57,383 bases of DNA from Dolichospermum sp. LEGE 00240 (GCF_015207875.1 NZ_JADEVZ010000028.1:1-57383), one strand, 5' to 3'; positions 9,141 through 20,195 are shown, counted from the first letter of the stretch. Numbers and translations: made by a program. Notes: generated from the sequence alone by a model not told the origin.

Positions 9141-10496
9141 TTAATTGGTGATTTCTGCCCGTAATTGGTTAACAACTCGATCTAATCCCACCGAATGGGC
9201 GGCTTTGAATAATAGGCGATCGCCTGTTTGCATAAATGTTTTTAATCTTGTTACCAAATCAGCATGATTTGTGAAACATTCGCAAGATATATTATCAGCA
9301 CTATTAGCAATAATTTCTGCATCTTGACCATCAACTAATACCAATAAACCATCTAGATGCAAATTTTTGACCATTTCTCCAACTTTCCGATGAAGTTCTG
9401 GGGATCTTTCTCCTAGTTCTTTCATTGCCCCTAAAACCGCAATTTTTCGCTTTCCGGGTGTGTCTGCTAACAACTGCAAAGCTGCTAACATGGCTTCTGG
9501 GGCGGCATTATAGGTTTCATCTAAAATCACCACATCATTAGCTAAAGTGAAGCGTTGACTTCTACCTGTGGGCATATTTACCTTAATACCAGATTGTAAT
9601 AATTGCCAATCAATTTTTAATACCTTGGCTACTGCTAAAGCTGCTAAAAAATTAGTAGCATTATGACGACCGGGTAAAGGTAAAGGTAGATTCTTTCCGG
9701 CAACTTCTACAGTTTGATTATCAGTTAATATTCCTTGAATATCGCCACCGGAAAAACCATAACTGATAACTTTACCTTGCCAGAACTTCGCTGCCGTTTC
9801 CATTAATAATGGATTATCATAATTAAGAATAGCAATACTATCATTGGGCATGGTTGCTAATAATTCACATTTAGCTTCTGCAATGGCTTGTTCTGAACCA
9901 AGTAACTCAATATGTGCCGTGCCTACATTAGTAATTACCCCAATTGTCGGTTTAGCGATTTCTGTCAATTCGGCAATTTGTCCCCTGCCTCGCATCGCCA
10001 TTTCGATCACAGCAAAGTCATTTTCTCTACCCATTTCTAACAGGGTTCTGGGAACACCTATTTCATTATTAAAATTCCCGTAGGTTTTATGAACTTTGCC
10101 TTTTGTGGCTAAAACTGCGGCAATTAATTCTTTAGTTGTGGTTTTCCCGACTGAACCTGTGATGCCAATGACAGGAATAGCAAAGCTTTCGCGCCACCAT
10201 TTAGCAATTTGTTGATATGCCTTTAAAGTATCTTTAACCCGCAAAACCGGAAAACCGGCATTTTCGTAATGACGATCAACTATTGCAACTATAGCCCCTT
10301 GAGCGATCGCTGTGGGTACAAAATCATGTCCGTCAAACTTTTCTCCTCGCAAAGCCAAAAACACTTCCCCTGGTTGCAAAATGCGGGTATCTGTTTGTAT
10401 CCCAATAGCCAACTGAGCTAAACTAGATACAGATACATTCACAGGTTCAGCTATAAGAACTTCAACTAGTTGAGAGATAGTGATAGAGACTGACAT
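9141..10496 (-). CDS. murF: UDP-N-acetylmuramoyl-tripeptide--D-alanyl-D-alanine ligase
   Basis: MurF adds D-Ala-D-Ala to the UDP-MurNAc tripeptide with ATP, the last cytoplasmic step of the peptidoglycan precursor. The 451 residues show the three Mur ligase domains: an N-terminal UDP-binding domain with DTRILQPGEVFLALRGEKFDGHDF, the ATP domain with P-loop GITGSVGKTTTKE (111-123) and NFNNEIGVPRTLL, and the C-terminal domain with YNAAPEAMLAALQLL and GAMKELG. The length is typical. It is monocistronic here. Confidence 0.96.
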   Translation of the reverse strand: MSVSITISQLVEVLIAEPVNVSVSSLAQLAIGIQTDTRILQPGEVFLALRGEKFDGHDFVPTAIAQGAIVAIVDRHYENAGFPVLRVKDTLKAYQQIAKWWRESFAIPVIGITGSVGKTTTKELIAAVLATKGKVHKTYGNFNNEIGVPRTLLEMGRENDFAVIEMAMRGRGQIAELTEIAKPTIGVITNVGTAHIELLGSEQAIAEAKCELLATMPNDSIAILNYDNPLLMETAAKFWQGKVISYGFSGGDIQGILTDNQTVEVAGKNLPLPLPGRHNATNFLAALAVAKVLKIDWQLLQSGIKVNMPTGRSQRFTLANDVVILDETYNAAPEAMLAALQLLADTPGKRKIAVLGAMKELGERSPELHRKVGEMVKNLHLDGLLVLVDGQDAEIIANSADNISCECFTNHADLVTRLKTFMQTGDRLLFKAAHSVGLDRVVNQLRAEITN

Positions 10497-10592
10497 ACTG
10501 ATAAACGATAAGGTATTTTAAAGGTCTTAACCTTATCATTTTTTGTGTCGCGTTGTCATTGAAGATTTATTTTTGTCAATCTACACCACAGA

Positions 10593-10757
10593 TTACTGGA
10601 CAAATCGCAAGACGGTGAAATTAGCAACCATCCAGATTATTTTCCCCTCTAATAATTCTACCCGTTCACTTGGTTCAAATATTCCTGCTTCAGCCATTCT
10701 GTGGTATTCATCAACAGTCCACAGCCGCAATTGTAAGGGTGATTCTGTGGGTTGCAT
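10593..10757 (-). pseudogene. Truncated Uma2 family (DUF820) gene fragment
   Basis: The minus strand encodes 54 residues starting at ATG 10757. Residues 12-41 (RLWTVDEYHRMAEAGIFEP, then ERVELLEGKII) match the N-terminus of Uma2/DUF820 proteins, predicted PD-(D/E)xK nuclease-fold proteins that run to about 190-210 residues. After KIIW the reading leaves the family pattern and stops at 10593. The catalytic core is missing, so this is a relic. A different full-length Uma2 gene is at 52139-52759. Confidence 0.75.
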
Positions 10758-10874
10758 AGTTAATTAAGGTGAATATTTATTCACTATTGTATGATATTTT
10801 TTTGTCTGAAATGGCTAACGCCACGCTACTCTATCAGACAATTTAATTTTATAATCCTAATTATCAATTGTTAA

Positions 10875-11387
10875 TTACTTTTCCCAAAAGCGAAAATTGA
10901 AAGTTGCAGAGTCCCGACGGAAGCGCCGAGTAGGTTTTCTTTTGCGTCTTTTTGCACTTCTTTCACTCGGCTGTTCTGGATTTATTTCTTCCACAATCTC
11001 CTCTGATAATTGTGTTTGTAAGGCCTCCTCACTTCTCCACCAACCAATAATCCAACCTCCACCAACTCCAGCGATCGCACCGAATATAATACTCATAGGG
11101 GCTGAATAACCGAGGAAAAGGCAGCCCATCATAAAAAACAACCAATATTTTAATCCAGCATCAATGCCATCATTAGAGGCGACAGTAGCAGGTTCAGAAT
11201 TACTATCATTAACAGATGTGAACCACCCCAAGGTGACACCACCCATAATGGCTATGAATAGACTGAGAGGAACTGAAGCATTAGCAATTCTGGAGATAAT
11301 AAATAAAAATAATCCAAATAACAGTTGAGAAAGAAAGTTAGGTGAGGAAGAGAAAATATCGCCTAGTAGATTATTTTTTGGTGCCAT
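10875..11387 (-). CDS. Conserved membrane protein with basic C-terminal tail
   Basis: This 170-residue protein has about four hydrophobic segments (residues 17-37, 40-56, 78-96 and 99-116), then an acidic stretch and a strongly basic tail with RRKRKPTRRFRRD near the end. I do not recognise a named family. The charged tail suggests interaction with nucleic acid or membrane lipids, but that is speculation. It stands alone, with a GC-rich repeat upstream (11405-11427). Confidence 0.65.
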   Translation of the reverse strand: MAPKNNLLGDIFSSSPNFLSQLLFGLFLFIISRIANASVPLSLFIAIMGGVTLGWFTSVNDSNSEPATVASNDGIDAGLKYWLFFMMGCLFLGYSAPMSIIFGAIAGVGGGWIIGWWRSEEALQTQLSEEIVEEINPEQPSERSAKRRKRKPTRRFRRDSATFNFRFWEK

Positions 11388-11404
11388 AATATTAGGAGTC
11401 AGGA

Positions 11405-11427
11405 GTAGGGGCGGGGTTTCCCCGCCC
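11405..11427 (+). repeat. GTAGGGGCGGGGTTTCCCCG palindromic repeat copy
   Basis: A GC-rich palindrome in AT-rich intergenic DNA. Near-identical copies occur at 22532-22576 and 35570-35592, and an inverted shorter copy at 8916-8938. Confidence 0.85.
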
Positions 11428-11507
11428 AGGAGTCAGGAGAAAACGAGAAAACTGTAATTTTGTTAGGGTAAAGCGCAATGCTAAACCCTAAGTTAACTAG
11501 ACAAAAA

Positions 11508-13046
11508 TTAAATCAGTTTTGATAATTGCGTGTCTAGCGGTTGAGTTGTATCCACAACTGTTATATAAGGTTGTTCGAGATTTGTAAATGGTTGAGATTG
11601 CTTGATTTGGGATGCTAATAAATCAGCAGTTGCATCAGCAATATCACCAGTGCGGTTCAGCAATCGTTCTGTGACAACTTCTAACGGTGCGGTACAGTTG
11701 ATAATATGTACAGGTAATTGATGCTGTGTAGCTTGGGAAATAGCTGCTTCCCGTAAATCCTGGCGATCATATTTGGCATCTAAAATCACAGACCAACCTT
11801 GATTAGCCAGGATAATTCCTAATGCTAATAATCGGTTATAGGTTTTTTGGGTCATTTCTGGTGTGTAGATTTCATCCCCACCTTTTTCTAAGAGGGGAAT
11901 TCTCGCTAAATGCTTACGCACAGCATCAGAACGGAGATGAACTGCGTTGAGTTTCCGCGCCAAATATTTAGCTGTGGTACTTTTACCAGCACCAGATAAT
12001 CCTGACATTAAAATCAGTTTTCCCTGTTGGGGTTTAGTATATTCCCAGGCTTGACGATAATATGCAGATGCGGTTTTTGCAGATTCTTCTTTGACCGCAG
12101 CCGGGATGTTAGGATCATCTAATAAGAAAGAACTTACCTTAGCTCGCACATAGGCTTGACGGCTTAAGTATAAAGGTAATACCTGTAAACCTTCCCAGTC
12201 TCCAGTTTGCTCTACGTAGGTATTTAAAAAGGCATTTCCTAATTCTTTCCGTCCTCTGGCTTCAATATCCATGACTGTAAATGCTACGTCATACATGACA
12301 TCCACAAAGCGGAAAGGCTCATTGAATTCTATACAATCAAATAGCATAATTTTGTCATGCCAAAGAGCAATATTTCTGAGGTGCAAATCGCCGTGACATT
12401 CACGAATATAGTTATTGTCAATTCTGCTTTTAAATAGTTCTGGATGTTGGAGAAAGAAGTTGTCTGTATATTGTTTTGTTTCTTCAAATTGTTCTTTGGT
12501 TTGAGGACCACCAATATATTTTTCAGCTTGTTGATAATTCTCATCAATTGCTAATCGGACTTGGGAGACTTCTCCAAAACTGCGAATATAATCGTTTGTT
12601 TCGGTTTTTGCATGATATTCAGCTACAACTCGTCCCAATTCTTCTAAGTGACTTTCTGGCAAGTTTCCACTGGCAAAAAGTTCACTAAATAGGGTTTCTT
12701 GGGGAAATTGACGCATCTTTACTGCATATTCTACGGCTTCTCCTGTGCCACCTAAATGGTATTGTTCACCTACTAAGGTTACGGGGAGAACTTCTAAATA
12801 TAATTCACCTGCACCTCTTTGATTTAGCCGCAGTTCTTCTTGACAAAAATGGTGTCGTTTTTCTAAGGTGGAAAAGTCTAAAAAACCAAAGTTGGCTGGT
12901 TTTTTGAGTTTGTAAGCATAATCCCCGGTGAGGAGGACATAGGAAATATGAGTTTGAATTAGTTGAATTGGTTCTGTTACGGGATGAGGATAAAATCCTG
13001 GTTGTAACATTTGTAAGATTAAATTCGGGAGATTGGTTTCTGTCAT
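11508..13046 (-). CDS. Fused aminoglycoside phosphotransferase-like and P-loop kinase protein
   Basis: The protein joins two domains. The N-terminal part (about residues 1-330) resembles the aminoglycoside phosphotransferase/protein-kinase-like fold, with CHGDLHLRNI as catalytic loop and LFDCIEFN as metal-binding segment. The C-terminal part (from about 350) is a small P-loop kinase with LILMSGLSGAGKSTTAKYLA, resembling gluconate or adenylylsulfate kinases. Such fusions are common in cyanobacteria and proteobacteria, with unknown substrate; an antibiotic-resistance role is not implied. I start it at ATG 13046 (MTETNLPN), giving 512 residues. The 27 residues upstream come from a GGGAACGGGGAACAG-type repeat. 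Confidence 0.85.
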   Translation of the reverse strand: MTETNLPNLILQMLQPGFYPHPVTEPIQLIQTHISYVLLTGDYAYKLKKPANFGFLDFSTLEKRHHFCQEELRLNQRGAGELYLEVLPVTLVGEQYHLGGTGEAVEYAVKMRQFPQETLFSELFASGNLPESHLEELGRVVAEYHAKTETNDYIRSFGEVSQVRLAIDENYQQAEKYIGGPQTKEQFEETKQYTDNFFLQHPELFKSRIDNNYIRECHGDLHLRNIALWHDKIMLFDCIEFNEPFRFVDVMYDVAFTVMDIEARGRKELGNAFLNTYVEQTGDWEGLQVLPLYLSRQAYVRAKVSSFLLDDPNIPAAVKEESAKTASAYYRQAWEYTKPQQGKLILMSGLSGAGKSTTAKYLARKLNAVHLRSDAVRKHLARIPLLEKGGDEIYTPEMTQKTYNRLLALGIILANQGWSVILDAKYDRQDLREAAISQATQHQLPVHIINCTAPLEVVTERLLNRTGDIADATADLLASQIKQSQPFTNLEQPYITVVDTTQPLDTQLSKLI

Positions 13047-13125
13047 TTTTATTGGTAATTGGTGATAAATTTCTGGACTGTTCCCTATTCCCTGTTCCCC
13101 GTTCCCTACTATAAATAATTTTTCC

Positions 13126-13153
13126 ACAAAAAAACCAGGGTTAACCCTGGTTC
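13126..13153 (-). terminator. Rho-independent terminator after rplY
   Basis: The perfect palindrome AACCAGGGTTAACCCTGGTT (13133-13152) is followed on the minus strand by seven U residues. It lies about 130 bases past the rplY stop, beyond a dispersed repeat. Confidence 0.75.
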
Positions 13154-13167
13154 TCTTCGTTATTACA

Positions 13168-13276
13168 GTAGGTGGCGTATTTAGGAGTTACAAAATCTAA
13201 ATTGAAACCTATACACAAAGCCAGTTTTACTCCTGACTGGGCGCGGGCCCTGCGCCCCTACTTCCTGCTGTATTAC
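13168..13276 (-). repeat. Dispersed ~100-bp element (second copy at 54136-54241)
   Basis: Read on the minus strand, this stretch begins AATACAGCAGG, carries AGTAAAACTGGCTTTGTGTA and GGTTTCAATTTAGATTTTGT, and ends near the CTACTGTA complement. The plus strand at 54136-54241 matches the same blocks closely. This copy also holds a GGGCGCGGGCCCTGCGCCC palindrome that the other lacks. Confidence 0.8.
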
Positions 13277-13283
13277 CTGAATT

Positions 13284-13583
13284 TTAGCCTTTAGCGCCAG
13301 CAAAAAAACTTAGGTGATAAGGTGTGCCTTTGGCTGGGTGGATCTGAAGTTCGCGGATTACGGTTGTACCAGTCCACTCCAATTCAGGAATGCTGAGTTC
13401 GATTTCGGTTTTGTTGGGGGTAACTTGCTTGAGCAGGCGTTCTACAACTTTAGCATCAAGAACGAGAGCAATTGATTCAATTCCTTTGTGACCATACAAG
13501 TTGGCGGGAATTAAGCCTGAACGGCGCAAAGCTCTGGGTTTGCTACCTTCGGGACGGGGTTTAGATTCGAGTGCGATCGCCAT
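13284..13583 (-). CDS. rplY: Large ribosomal subunit protein bL25
   Basis: bL25 binds 5S rRNA in the 50S subunit. The 99 residues carry the family signature at the N-terminus ([25 protein letters not shown]) and [20 protein letters not shown]. It is the short form, without the long C-terminal domain of the CTC/TL5 type. It lies downstream of purA on the same strand, separated by about 105 bases of short repeats. Confidence 0.9.
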   Translation of the reverse strand: MAIALESKPRPEGSKPRALRRSGLIPANLYGHKGIESIALVLDAKVVERLLKQVTPNKTEIELSIPELEWTGTTVIRELQIHPAKGTPYHLSFFAGAKG

Positions 13584-13649
13584 ATAATTTGTTAATTTGT
13601 TAATTGTTAGTTATTCGTTGTCTGTTGTCTGTTGTCAGTTATTTTGCTA

Positions 13650-13688
13650 CTAACCAATGACCAATGACCAATGACCAATGACCAATGA
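13650..13688. repeat. Heptanucleotide tandem repeat (ATGACCA)n
   Basis: Five successive copies of a 7-base unit (ACCAATG register) lie directly after the purA stop. Short tandem heptamers of this kind are well known from Anabaena-type genomes. Confidence 0.85.
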
Positions 13689-15592
<1,904 letters not shown>

Positions 15593-16732
15593 ATGGCCCG
15601 AGACTATTATGAAACCCTGGGTGTCTCTCGTGACGCCGACAAAGAAGAGATTAAACAGGCTTATCGCCGCCTAGCCCGAAAGTATCACCCAGATGTAAAT
15701 AAAGAATCTGGGGCTGAGGAACGATTTAAGGAAATTAACCGCGCTTACGAAGTGCTATCCGAGCCAGAAGTTCGCGCTCGTTACGACCGCTTTGGTGAAG
15801 CAGGTGTTTCTGGTGCTGCTGGGGCTGGGGCTGGTTTCCAAGATATGGGTGACATGGGTGGTTTTGCCGATATCTTTGAAAGCATTTTCAGCGGCTTTGC
15901 CGGCGGTCCAGGTGGACAACCCCAACAGAGACGGCGCAGTGGACCAGTCCGAGGCGATGATCTGCGCTTAGACCTGAAATTAGATTTTCGGGAAGCGGTA
16001 TTTGGTGGAGAAAAGGAAATTCGGATTTCCCATTTAGAAACCTGTGAAGTTTGTAGTGGTTCTGGGGCTAAATCAGGAACTCGTCCCCGGACTTGTAGCA
16101 CCTGTAGCGGTTCCGGTCAAGTTAGACGGGTAACGAGAACTCCTTTTGGTAGCTTTACCCAAGTATCAACTTGTCCCACCTGTGATGGCACAGGAACGGT
16201 GGTGGAAGATAAATGTGATGCTTGTGATGGTAAGGGCGCAAATCAGGTAACAAAGAAACTGAAAATTAATGTTCCTGCTGGTGTGGACAATGGCACAAGA
16301 CTACGGATTTCCCAAGAGGGAGATGCGGGTCAGCGGAACGGGCCTCCAGGTGATTTATACGTTTATTTGTTTGTCAATGAAGATGAAGAATTTCATCGTG
16401 AGGGCATTAATATTAACTCGGAAATTAAAATTAGCTACTTGCAAGCGATTTTAGGTTGTCGGTTAGAGGTAAATACGGTAGATGGACTGGTGGAATTAAT
16501 TATTCCCGCTGGAACTCAACCGAATACAATCATGAAATTAGAAAATCGTGGTGTTCCCCGTCTGGGTAATCCTGTGAGTCGCGGTGATCATCTGTTGACG
16601 GTGTTAATTGATATTCCTACGAAAATCATCCCAGAGGAGCGAGAACTACTGGAGAAACTGGCTAAAATTAAGGGAGACAGAACTGGTAAGGGTGGTTTAG
16701 AAGGATTCTTAGGAGGCTTGTTTAAATCATGA
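15593..16732 (+). CDS. dnaJ: Chaperone protein DnaJ
   Basis: DnaJ is the Hsp40 co-chaperone that delivers clients to DnaK and stimulates its ATPase. Of its 379 residues, the J domain (1-70) has the HPD motif at 32-34; a Gly-rich stretch follows (75-125); four zinc repeats are clear ([32 protein letters not shown]); and the C-terminal substrate domain ends the protein. Type I (full) DnaJ. The stop overlaps the tusA start (ATGA), so dnaJ, tusA and rsgA form an operon. grpE and dnaK are not next to it. Confidence 0.97.
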   Translation: MARDYYETLGVSRDADKEEIKQAYRRLARKYHPDVNKESGAEERFKEINRAYEVLSEPEVRARYDRFGEAGVSGAAGAGAGFQDMGDMGGFADIFESIFSGFAGGPGGQPQQRRRSGPVRGDDLRLDLKLDFREAVFGGEKEIRISHLETCEVCSGSGAKSGTRPRTCSTCSGSGQVRRVTRTPFGSFTQVSTCPTCDGTGTVVEDKCDACDGKGANQVTKKLKINVPAGVDNGTRLRISQEGDAGQRNGPPGDLYVYLFVNEDEEFHREGININSEIKISYLQAILGCRLEVNTVDGLVELIIPAGTQPNTIMKLENRGVPRLGNPVSRGDHLLTVLIDIPTKIIPEERELLEKLAKIKGDRTGKGGLEGFLGGLFKS

Positions 16733-16986
16733 GTGGGTCTTCTGTATTCACCCCTGACGCTCAACTCGATTTACGTGGTACTCCTTGCCCGATTAATTTT
16801 GTGCGGACAAAACTATTTCTGGAAAAGATGCCTCCTGGCGATTTGTTGGAAGTCTGGTTAGATCCAGGTGAACCGATAGAACAAGTTCCTGATAGTCTAA
16901 CAATGGCTGGTTATCAAGTGGAACAAATTACAGATTGTACTGGCTATTTTTCCCTGGTTATCCGTCGTCCGGTTACTGTGGCATGA
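16729..16986 (+). CDS. TusA/SirA-like sulfurtransferase family protein
   Basis: This 85-residue protein has the two-layer alpha/beta TusA fold: [20 protein letters not shown] near the start and a Gly-containing [14 protein letters not shown] strand. The active-site cysteine is Cys20. The usual CPxP motif reads CPIN here, so the second proline is replaced; I believe this is common in the cyanobacterial branch. TusA relays persulfide sulfur, for example to tRNA thiolation. It overlaps dnaJ and rsgA by 4 bases each, which implies coupled translation. Confidence 0.85.
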   Translation: MSGSSVFTPDAQLDLRGTPCPINFVRTKLFLEKMPPGDLLEVWLDPGEPIEQVPDSLTMAGYQVEQITDCTGYFSLVIRRPVTVA

Positions 16987-18134
16987 CAGGGGAAAATATT
17001 TCTACTAAACAGTTATTGGGTACGGTGTTAGCTGTACAGGCGAATTTTTATCGAGTACAGATGGATGAAGTAGAAGGAGTCAGGAGTTCAGAAATAATAG
17101 TGGAAAGTTCTTCTTCCCCTTCTTCGCTGTCACCTGTTCCCTGTCACCTGTCACCTTCTTACCCTATTCTCCTCTGCACAAGAAGGACGCGCTTAAAAAA
17201 GATTGGTCAGCAGGTGATGGTGGGCGATCGCGTGGTTGTTGAAGAACCCGATTGGGCTGGGGGACGGGGGGCTGTGGGTGAGGTTTTACCGCGTCATAGT
17301 GAATTAAATCGCCCAGCGATCGCTAATGTCAATCAAATTCTCCTGGTTTTTGCGGTGGCTGACCCGCCTTTAGAACCTATTCAATTGAGTAGATTTTTAA
17401 TTAAGGCTGAGTCTACAGGGGTTGATGTGCTGTTATGTTTGAATAAATGTGATTTAGTTTCTTTAGAAGAAAAACAGCAAATTAGCGATCGCTTACTGGC
17501 TTGGGGTTATCAACCTTTATTTATTAGCGTTCAAAATAGCATTAATATTGACCAAGTAGCTGAATATTTGCAGGATAAGATTACGGTGATTGCTGGACCT
17601 TCTGGTGTGGGGAAATCTAGCTTGATTAATAGTTTGATTCCCGATATCAACCTGCGCGTGGGGGAAGTTTCCGGTAAATTAGCTCGCGGTCGCCATACCA
17701 CCCGTCATGTAGAATTATTTAAAATGCCTACAGGTGGTTTATTAGCAGATACTCCCGGTTTTAATCAGCCAGATTTAGATTGTAGTCCCGAAGAATTAAT
17801 TCACTATTTCCCAGAAGCAAGAGTTCGCCTAGCTGCGGCTCATTGTCGCTTTAGTGATTGTATCCATAAAGATGAACCGGACTGTGCTGTGAGTGGCGAC
17901 TGGGAACGATATCAGCATTATTTAGAATTTTTGGCTGATGCGATCGCTCATCAAATCCATATTAACCAACAAGCCGACCCCGAATCAAGTCTGAAATTAA
18001 TATCTAAAGGTAAAGGTCAAAGTCAATACGAACCAAAATTAGAAAGTAAAAAATATCGGCGAATTTCCCGTAAAACCCAATTACAGGATTTACAGAATTT
18101 ATATCAAGATAGTGAGGAAGAAGGTGACAGGTGA
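16983..18134 (+). CDS. rsgA: Ribosome small-subunit-dependent GTPase A
   Basis: RsgA (YjeQ) is a circularly permuted GTPase that helps 30S subunit maturation. It has an N-terminal OB fold, the G domain with NKCDL (G4) before GPSGVGKSS (G1) and DTPG (G3), and a C-terminal zinc knuckle with CRFSDCIHKDEPDC. I start it at ATG 16983, overlapping the tusA stop (383 residues); the open frame from 16935 adds a non-family leader. Residues about 29-60 (with SSPSSLSPVPCHLSPSYP) are a heptamer-repeat insertion translated in frame inside the OB domain. The stop lies at the edge of a 34-bp tandem array. Confidence 0.94.
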   Translation: MTGENISTKQLLGTVLAVQANFYRVQMDEVEGVRSSEIIVESSSSPSSLSPVPCHLSPSYPILLCTRRTRLKKIGQQVMVGDRVVVEEPDWAGGRGAVGEVLPRHSELNRPAIANVNQILLVFAVADPPLEPIQLSRFLIKAESTGVDVLLCLNKCDLVSLEEKQQISDRLLAWGYQPLFISVQNSINIDQVAEYLQDKITVIAGPSGVGKSSLINSLIPDINLRVGEVSGKLARGRHTTRHVELFKMPTGGLLADTPGFNQPDLDCSPEELIHYFPEARVRLAAAHCRFSDCIHKDEPDCAVSGDWERYQHYLEFLADAIAHQIHINQQADPESSLKLISKGKGQSQYEPKLESKKYRRISRKTQLQDLQNLYQDSEEEGDR

Positions 18135-18262
18135 CAGGTTACAGGTGCTACGCCACGGGGACAGGTGACAGGTTACAGGTGCTACGCCACGGGGACAGGT
18201 GACAGGTTACAGGTGCTACGCCACGGGGACAGGTGACAGGTTACAGGTGCTACGCCACGGGG
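18127..18262 (+). repeat. Perfect 34-bp tandem repeat, four copies
   Basis: Four identical, contiguous 34-base units start at 18127, 18161, 18195 and 18229. Each unit joins an ACAGGTGACAGGTTACAGGT heptamer-type block to GCTACGCCACGGGG, itself a common small palindromic-repeat fragment. The array overlaps the rsgA stop and lies about 160 bases before the GH57 gene. Confidence 0.95.
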
Positions 18263-18423
18263 ACAGGAGAAATTTCTATCTTCTTCCTGACTCCTGACTC
18301 GTGACTCCGAACTCCGAACTCCTGACTTATAATAAAATGATCCATATAGTCTTAAAATATTCTTAATTTCCCCACACAGACTTTTTTGTCTGTAATCTCC
18401 AAATACCACACAGAAAAAATATT

Positions 18424-20016
18424 ATGGCTATAGGCTACGTCGCGCTTGTACTTCATGCACATCTGCCCTTCGTTCGTCACCCCGGAAGTGACTATGTGCT
18501 AGAAGAAGAATGGCTATATGAAGCAATTACTGAAACTTACATTCCTTTATTAAAAGTATTTGAAGGCTTAAAACGAGATGGTGTTGATTTCAAACTCACC
18601 ATGAGTATGACTCCGCCTTTGATTTCTATGCTTCGTGATCCTTTGTTGCAGGAACGCTATGATGCTCACTTAGCTCAATTGGAAGAGCTTATAGAACTAG
18701 AATCCGAACGCAATGTCCATAATGGTCATATTCGATATTTAGCAGAACATTATGCAACTGAGTTTAATGAAGCGCGGGAGTTATGGGAACATTATGACGG
18801 TGATTTAGTTACAGCATTTAAACAGTTCCAAGATAGTAATAACTTAGAAATTATTACCTGCGGTGCTACTCACGGCTACTTACCATTAATGAAAATGTAT
18901 CCCCAAGCTGTGTGGGCGCAAATTCAGGTAGCTTGTGAACATTACGAAGAAACTTTTGGACAACCCCCTAGAGGGATTTGGTTGCCAGAATGTGCCTATT
19001 ATGAAGGCGTGGAAAGAATGCTGGCGGATGCTGGGTTACGTTATTTCCTCACTGATGGTCATGGTATTTTATACGCTCGTCCCCGTCCTCGTTTCGGTAG
19101 TTATGCCCCAATTTTTACAGAACCTGGTGTAGCTGCTTTTGGTCGAGATCATGAATCTTCGCAACAAGTATGGTCTTCTGAGGTAGGTTATCCTGGTGCA
19201 GCCGAATATCGGGAATTTTATAAAGACCTGGGTTGGGAAGCTGAATATGAATATATTAAGCCCTATATCATGCCTAATGGTCAGCGTAAAAATACTGGCA
19301 TTAAGTATCATAAAATTACTGGTAGAGGCTTAGGTCTTGCGGACAAAGCTCTATATGATCCTTACTGGGCAAGGGAAAAAGCGGCAGAACATGCTGCTAA
19401 CTTTATGTATAATCGTGAGCAGCAAACTGGTCACTTACACAATATCATGGGTCGTCCGCCAATTATTGTTTCTCCTTATGATGCGGAGTTGTTTGGTCAT
19501 TGGTGGTATGAAGGTCCTTGGTTCATTGATTACCTGTTTCGGAAGTCATGGTATGACCAAAAAACTTATGAAATGACCCATTTAGCCGATTATCTACGAG
19601 CTAATCCGAATCAGCAGGTATGTCGTCCGGCTCAGTCGAGTTGGGGCTTTAAGGGTTTCCATGAATATTGGTTGAATGATACCAATGCTTGGGTTTACCC
19701 ACACTTACACAAAGCTGCGGAACGGATGATTGAAATTTCTCAAATTGAAGCCGAAGATGAGTTACAGGAAAAAGCACTTAACCAAGCCGCGCGAGAATTG
19801 TTACTAGCACAATCTTCTGACTGGGCGTTTATTATGCGGACAGGAACAATGGTTCCCTATGCAGTGAGAAGAACAAGGTCACATTTAATGCGGTTTAATA
19901 AACTATATGAAGACGTGAAAGTGGGTAAAGTTGATAGTGGTTGGCTGGAAAAAGTCGAATCAATGGATAATATTTTCCCCAATATTAATTATCGCGTTTA
20001 TCGTCCAGCATTTTAA
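18424..20016 (+). CDS. GH57 family 1,4-alpha-glucan branching enzyme
   Basis: The 530-residue protein matches the GH57 branching enzymes (TTHA1902/TK1436 type), which cut alpha-1,4 links and make alpha-1,6 branches in glycogen. The five GH57 motifs are visible: HAHLPF near residue 11, the GATHGYLPL segment, GIWLPECAYY with nucleophile Glu189, the SSEVGYPGA region, and SPYDAELFGHWWYEG with acid/base Asp353. A DUF1957-type C-terminal helical domain ends the protein (about 420-530). Cyanobacteria usually also have a GH13 GlgB; this one probably adjusts storage-glycogen branching. It follows the 34-bp repeat array and ends in a bidirectional terminator. Confidence 0.92.
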   Translation: MAIGYVALVLHAHLPFVRHPGSDYVLEEEWLYEAITETYIPLLKVFEGLKRDGVDFKLTMSMTPPLISMLRDPLLQERYDAHLAQLEELIELESERNVHNGHIRYLAEHYATEFNEARELWEHYDGDLVTAFKQFQDSNNLEIITCGATHGYLPLMKMYPQAVWAQIQVACEHYEETFGQPPRGIWLPECAYYEGVERMLADAGLRYFLTDGHGILYARPRPRFGSYAPIFTEPGVAAFGRDHESSQQVWSSEVGYPGAAEYREFYKDLGWEAEYEYIKPYIMPNGQRKNTGIKYHKITGRGLGLADKALYDPYWAREKAAEHAANFMYNREQQTGHLHNIMGRPPIIVSPYDAELFGHWWYEGPWFIDYLFRKSWYDQKTYEMTHLADYLRANPNQQVCRPAQSSWGFKGFHEYWLNDTNAWVYPHLHKAAERMIEISQIEAEDELQEKALNQAARELLLAQSSDWAFIMRTGTMVPYAVRRTRSHLMRFNKLYEDVKVGKVDSGWLEKVESMDNIFPNINYRVYRPAF

Positions 20017-20019
20017 TTA

Positions 20020-20050
20020 CAGCAGGAGTCAGGAGTCAGGAGTGAGAAAG
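20020..20050 (+). repeat. Partial copy of the AATACAGCAGG / AGGAGTC repeat
   Basis: ATTACAGCAGGAGTCAGGAG followed by more AGGAGTC heptamers matches the left end of the element at 54136-54241, without the rest. Confidence 0.6.
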
Positions 20051-20163
20051 AAGGAAGAAGAACGAAGAAGTAAAACCAGTGTGACACTTGATAGCGTAGC
20101 GTGGCAGTAGCCATTTTTTTGGTTTAAATTTCGGACTTCATTTACCGGATCTAAAAAAAGCAA

Positions 20164-20195
20164 AACCCCCAGAATTGTGACTGGGGGTTATTTTT
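20164..20195 (+). terminator. Bidirectional terminator between GH57 gene and small membrane protein gene
   Basis: Stem AACCCCCAG / CTGGGGGTT (20164-20172 and 20181-20189) has an 8-base loop. ATTTTTAT follows on the plus strand, and TTGCTTTTTT follows on the minus strand, so it can end both convergent transcripts. Confidence 0.85.

Noticed and set aside
10543-10767. 74-codon plus-strand frame
   Set aside because: The opposite strand carries a recognisable Uma2 N-terminal fragment, which explains this region better.
18127-18262. Possible CRISPR from four 34-bp units
   Set aside because: The units are contiguous and identical with no spacers.
18182-18409. 75-codon minus-strand frame
   Set aside because: It is a translation of the 34-bp tandem repeats and flanking heptamers.
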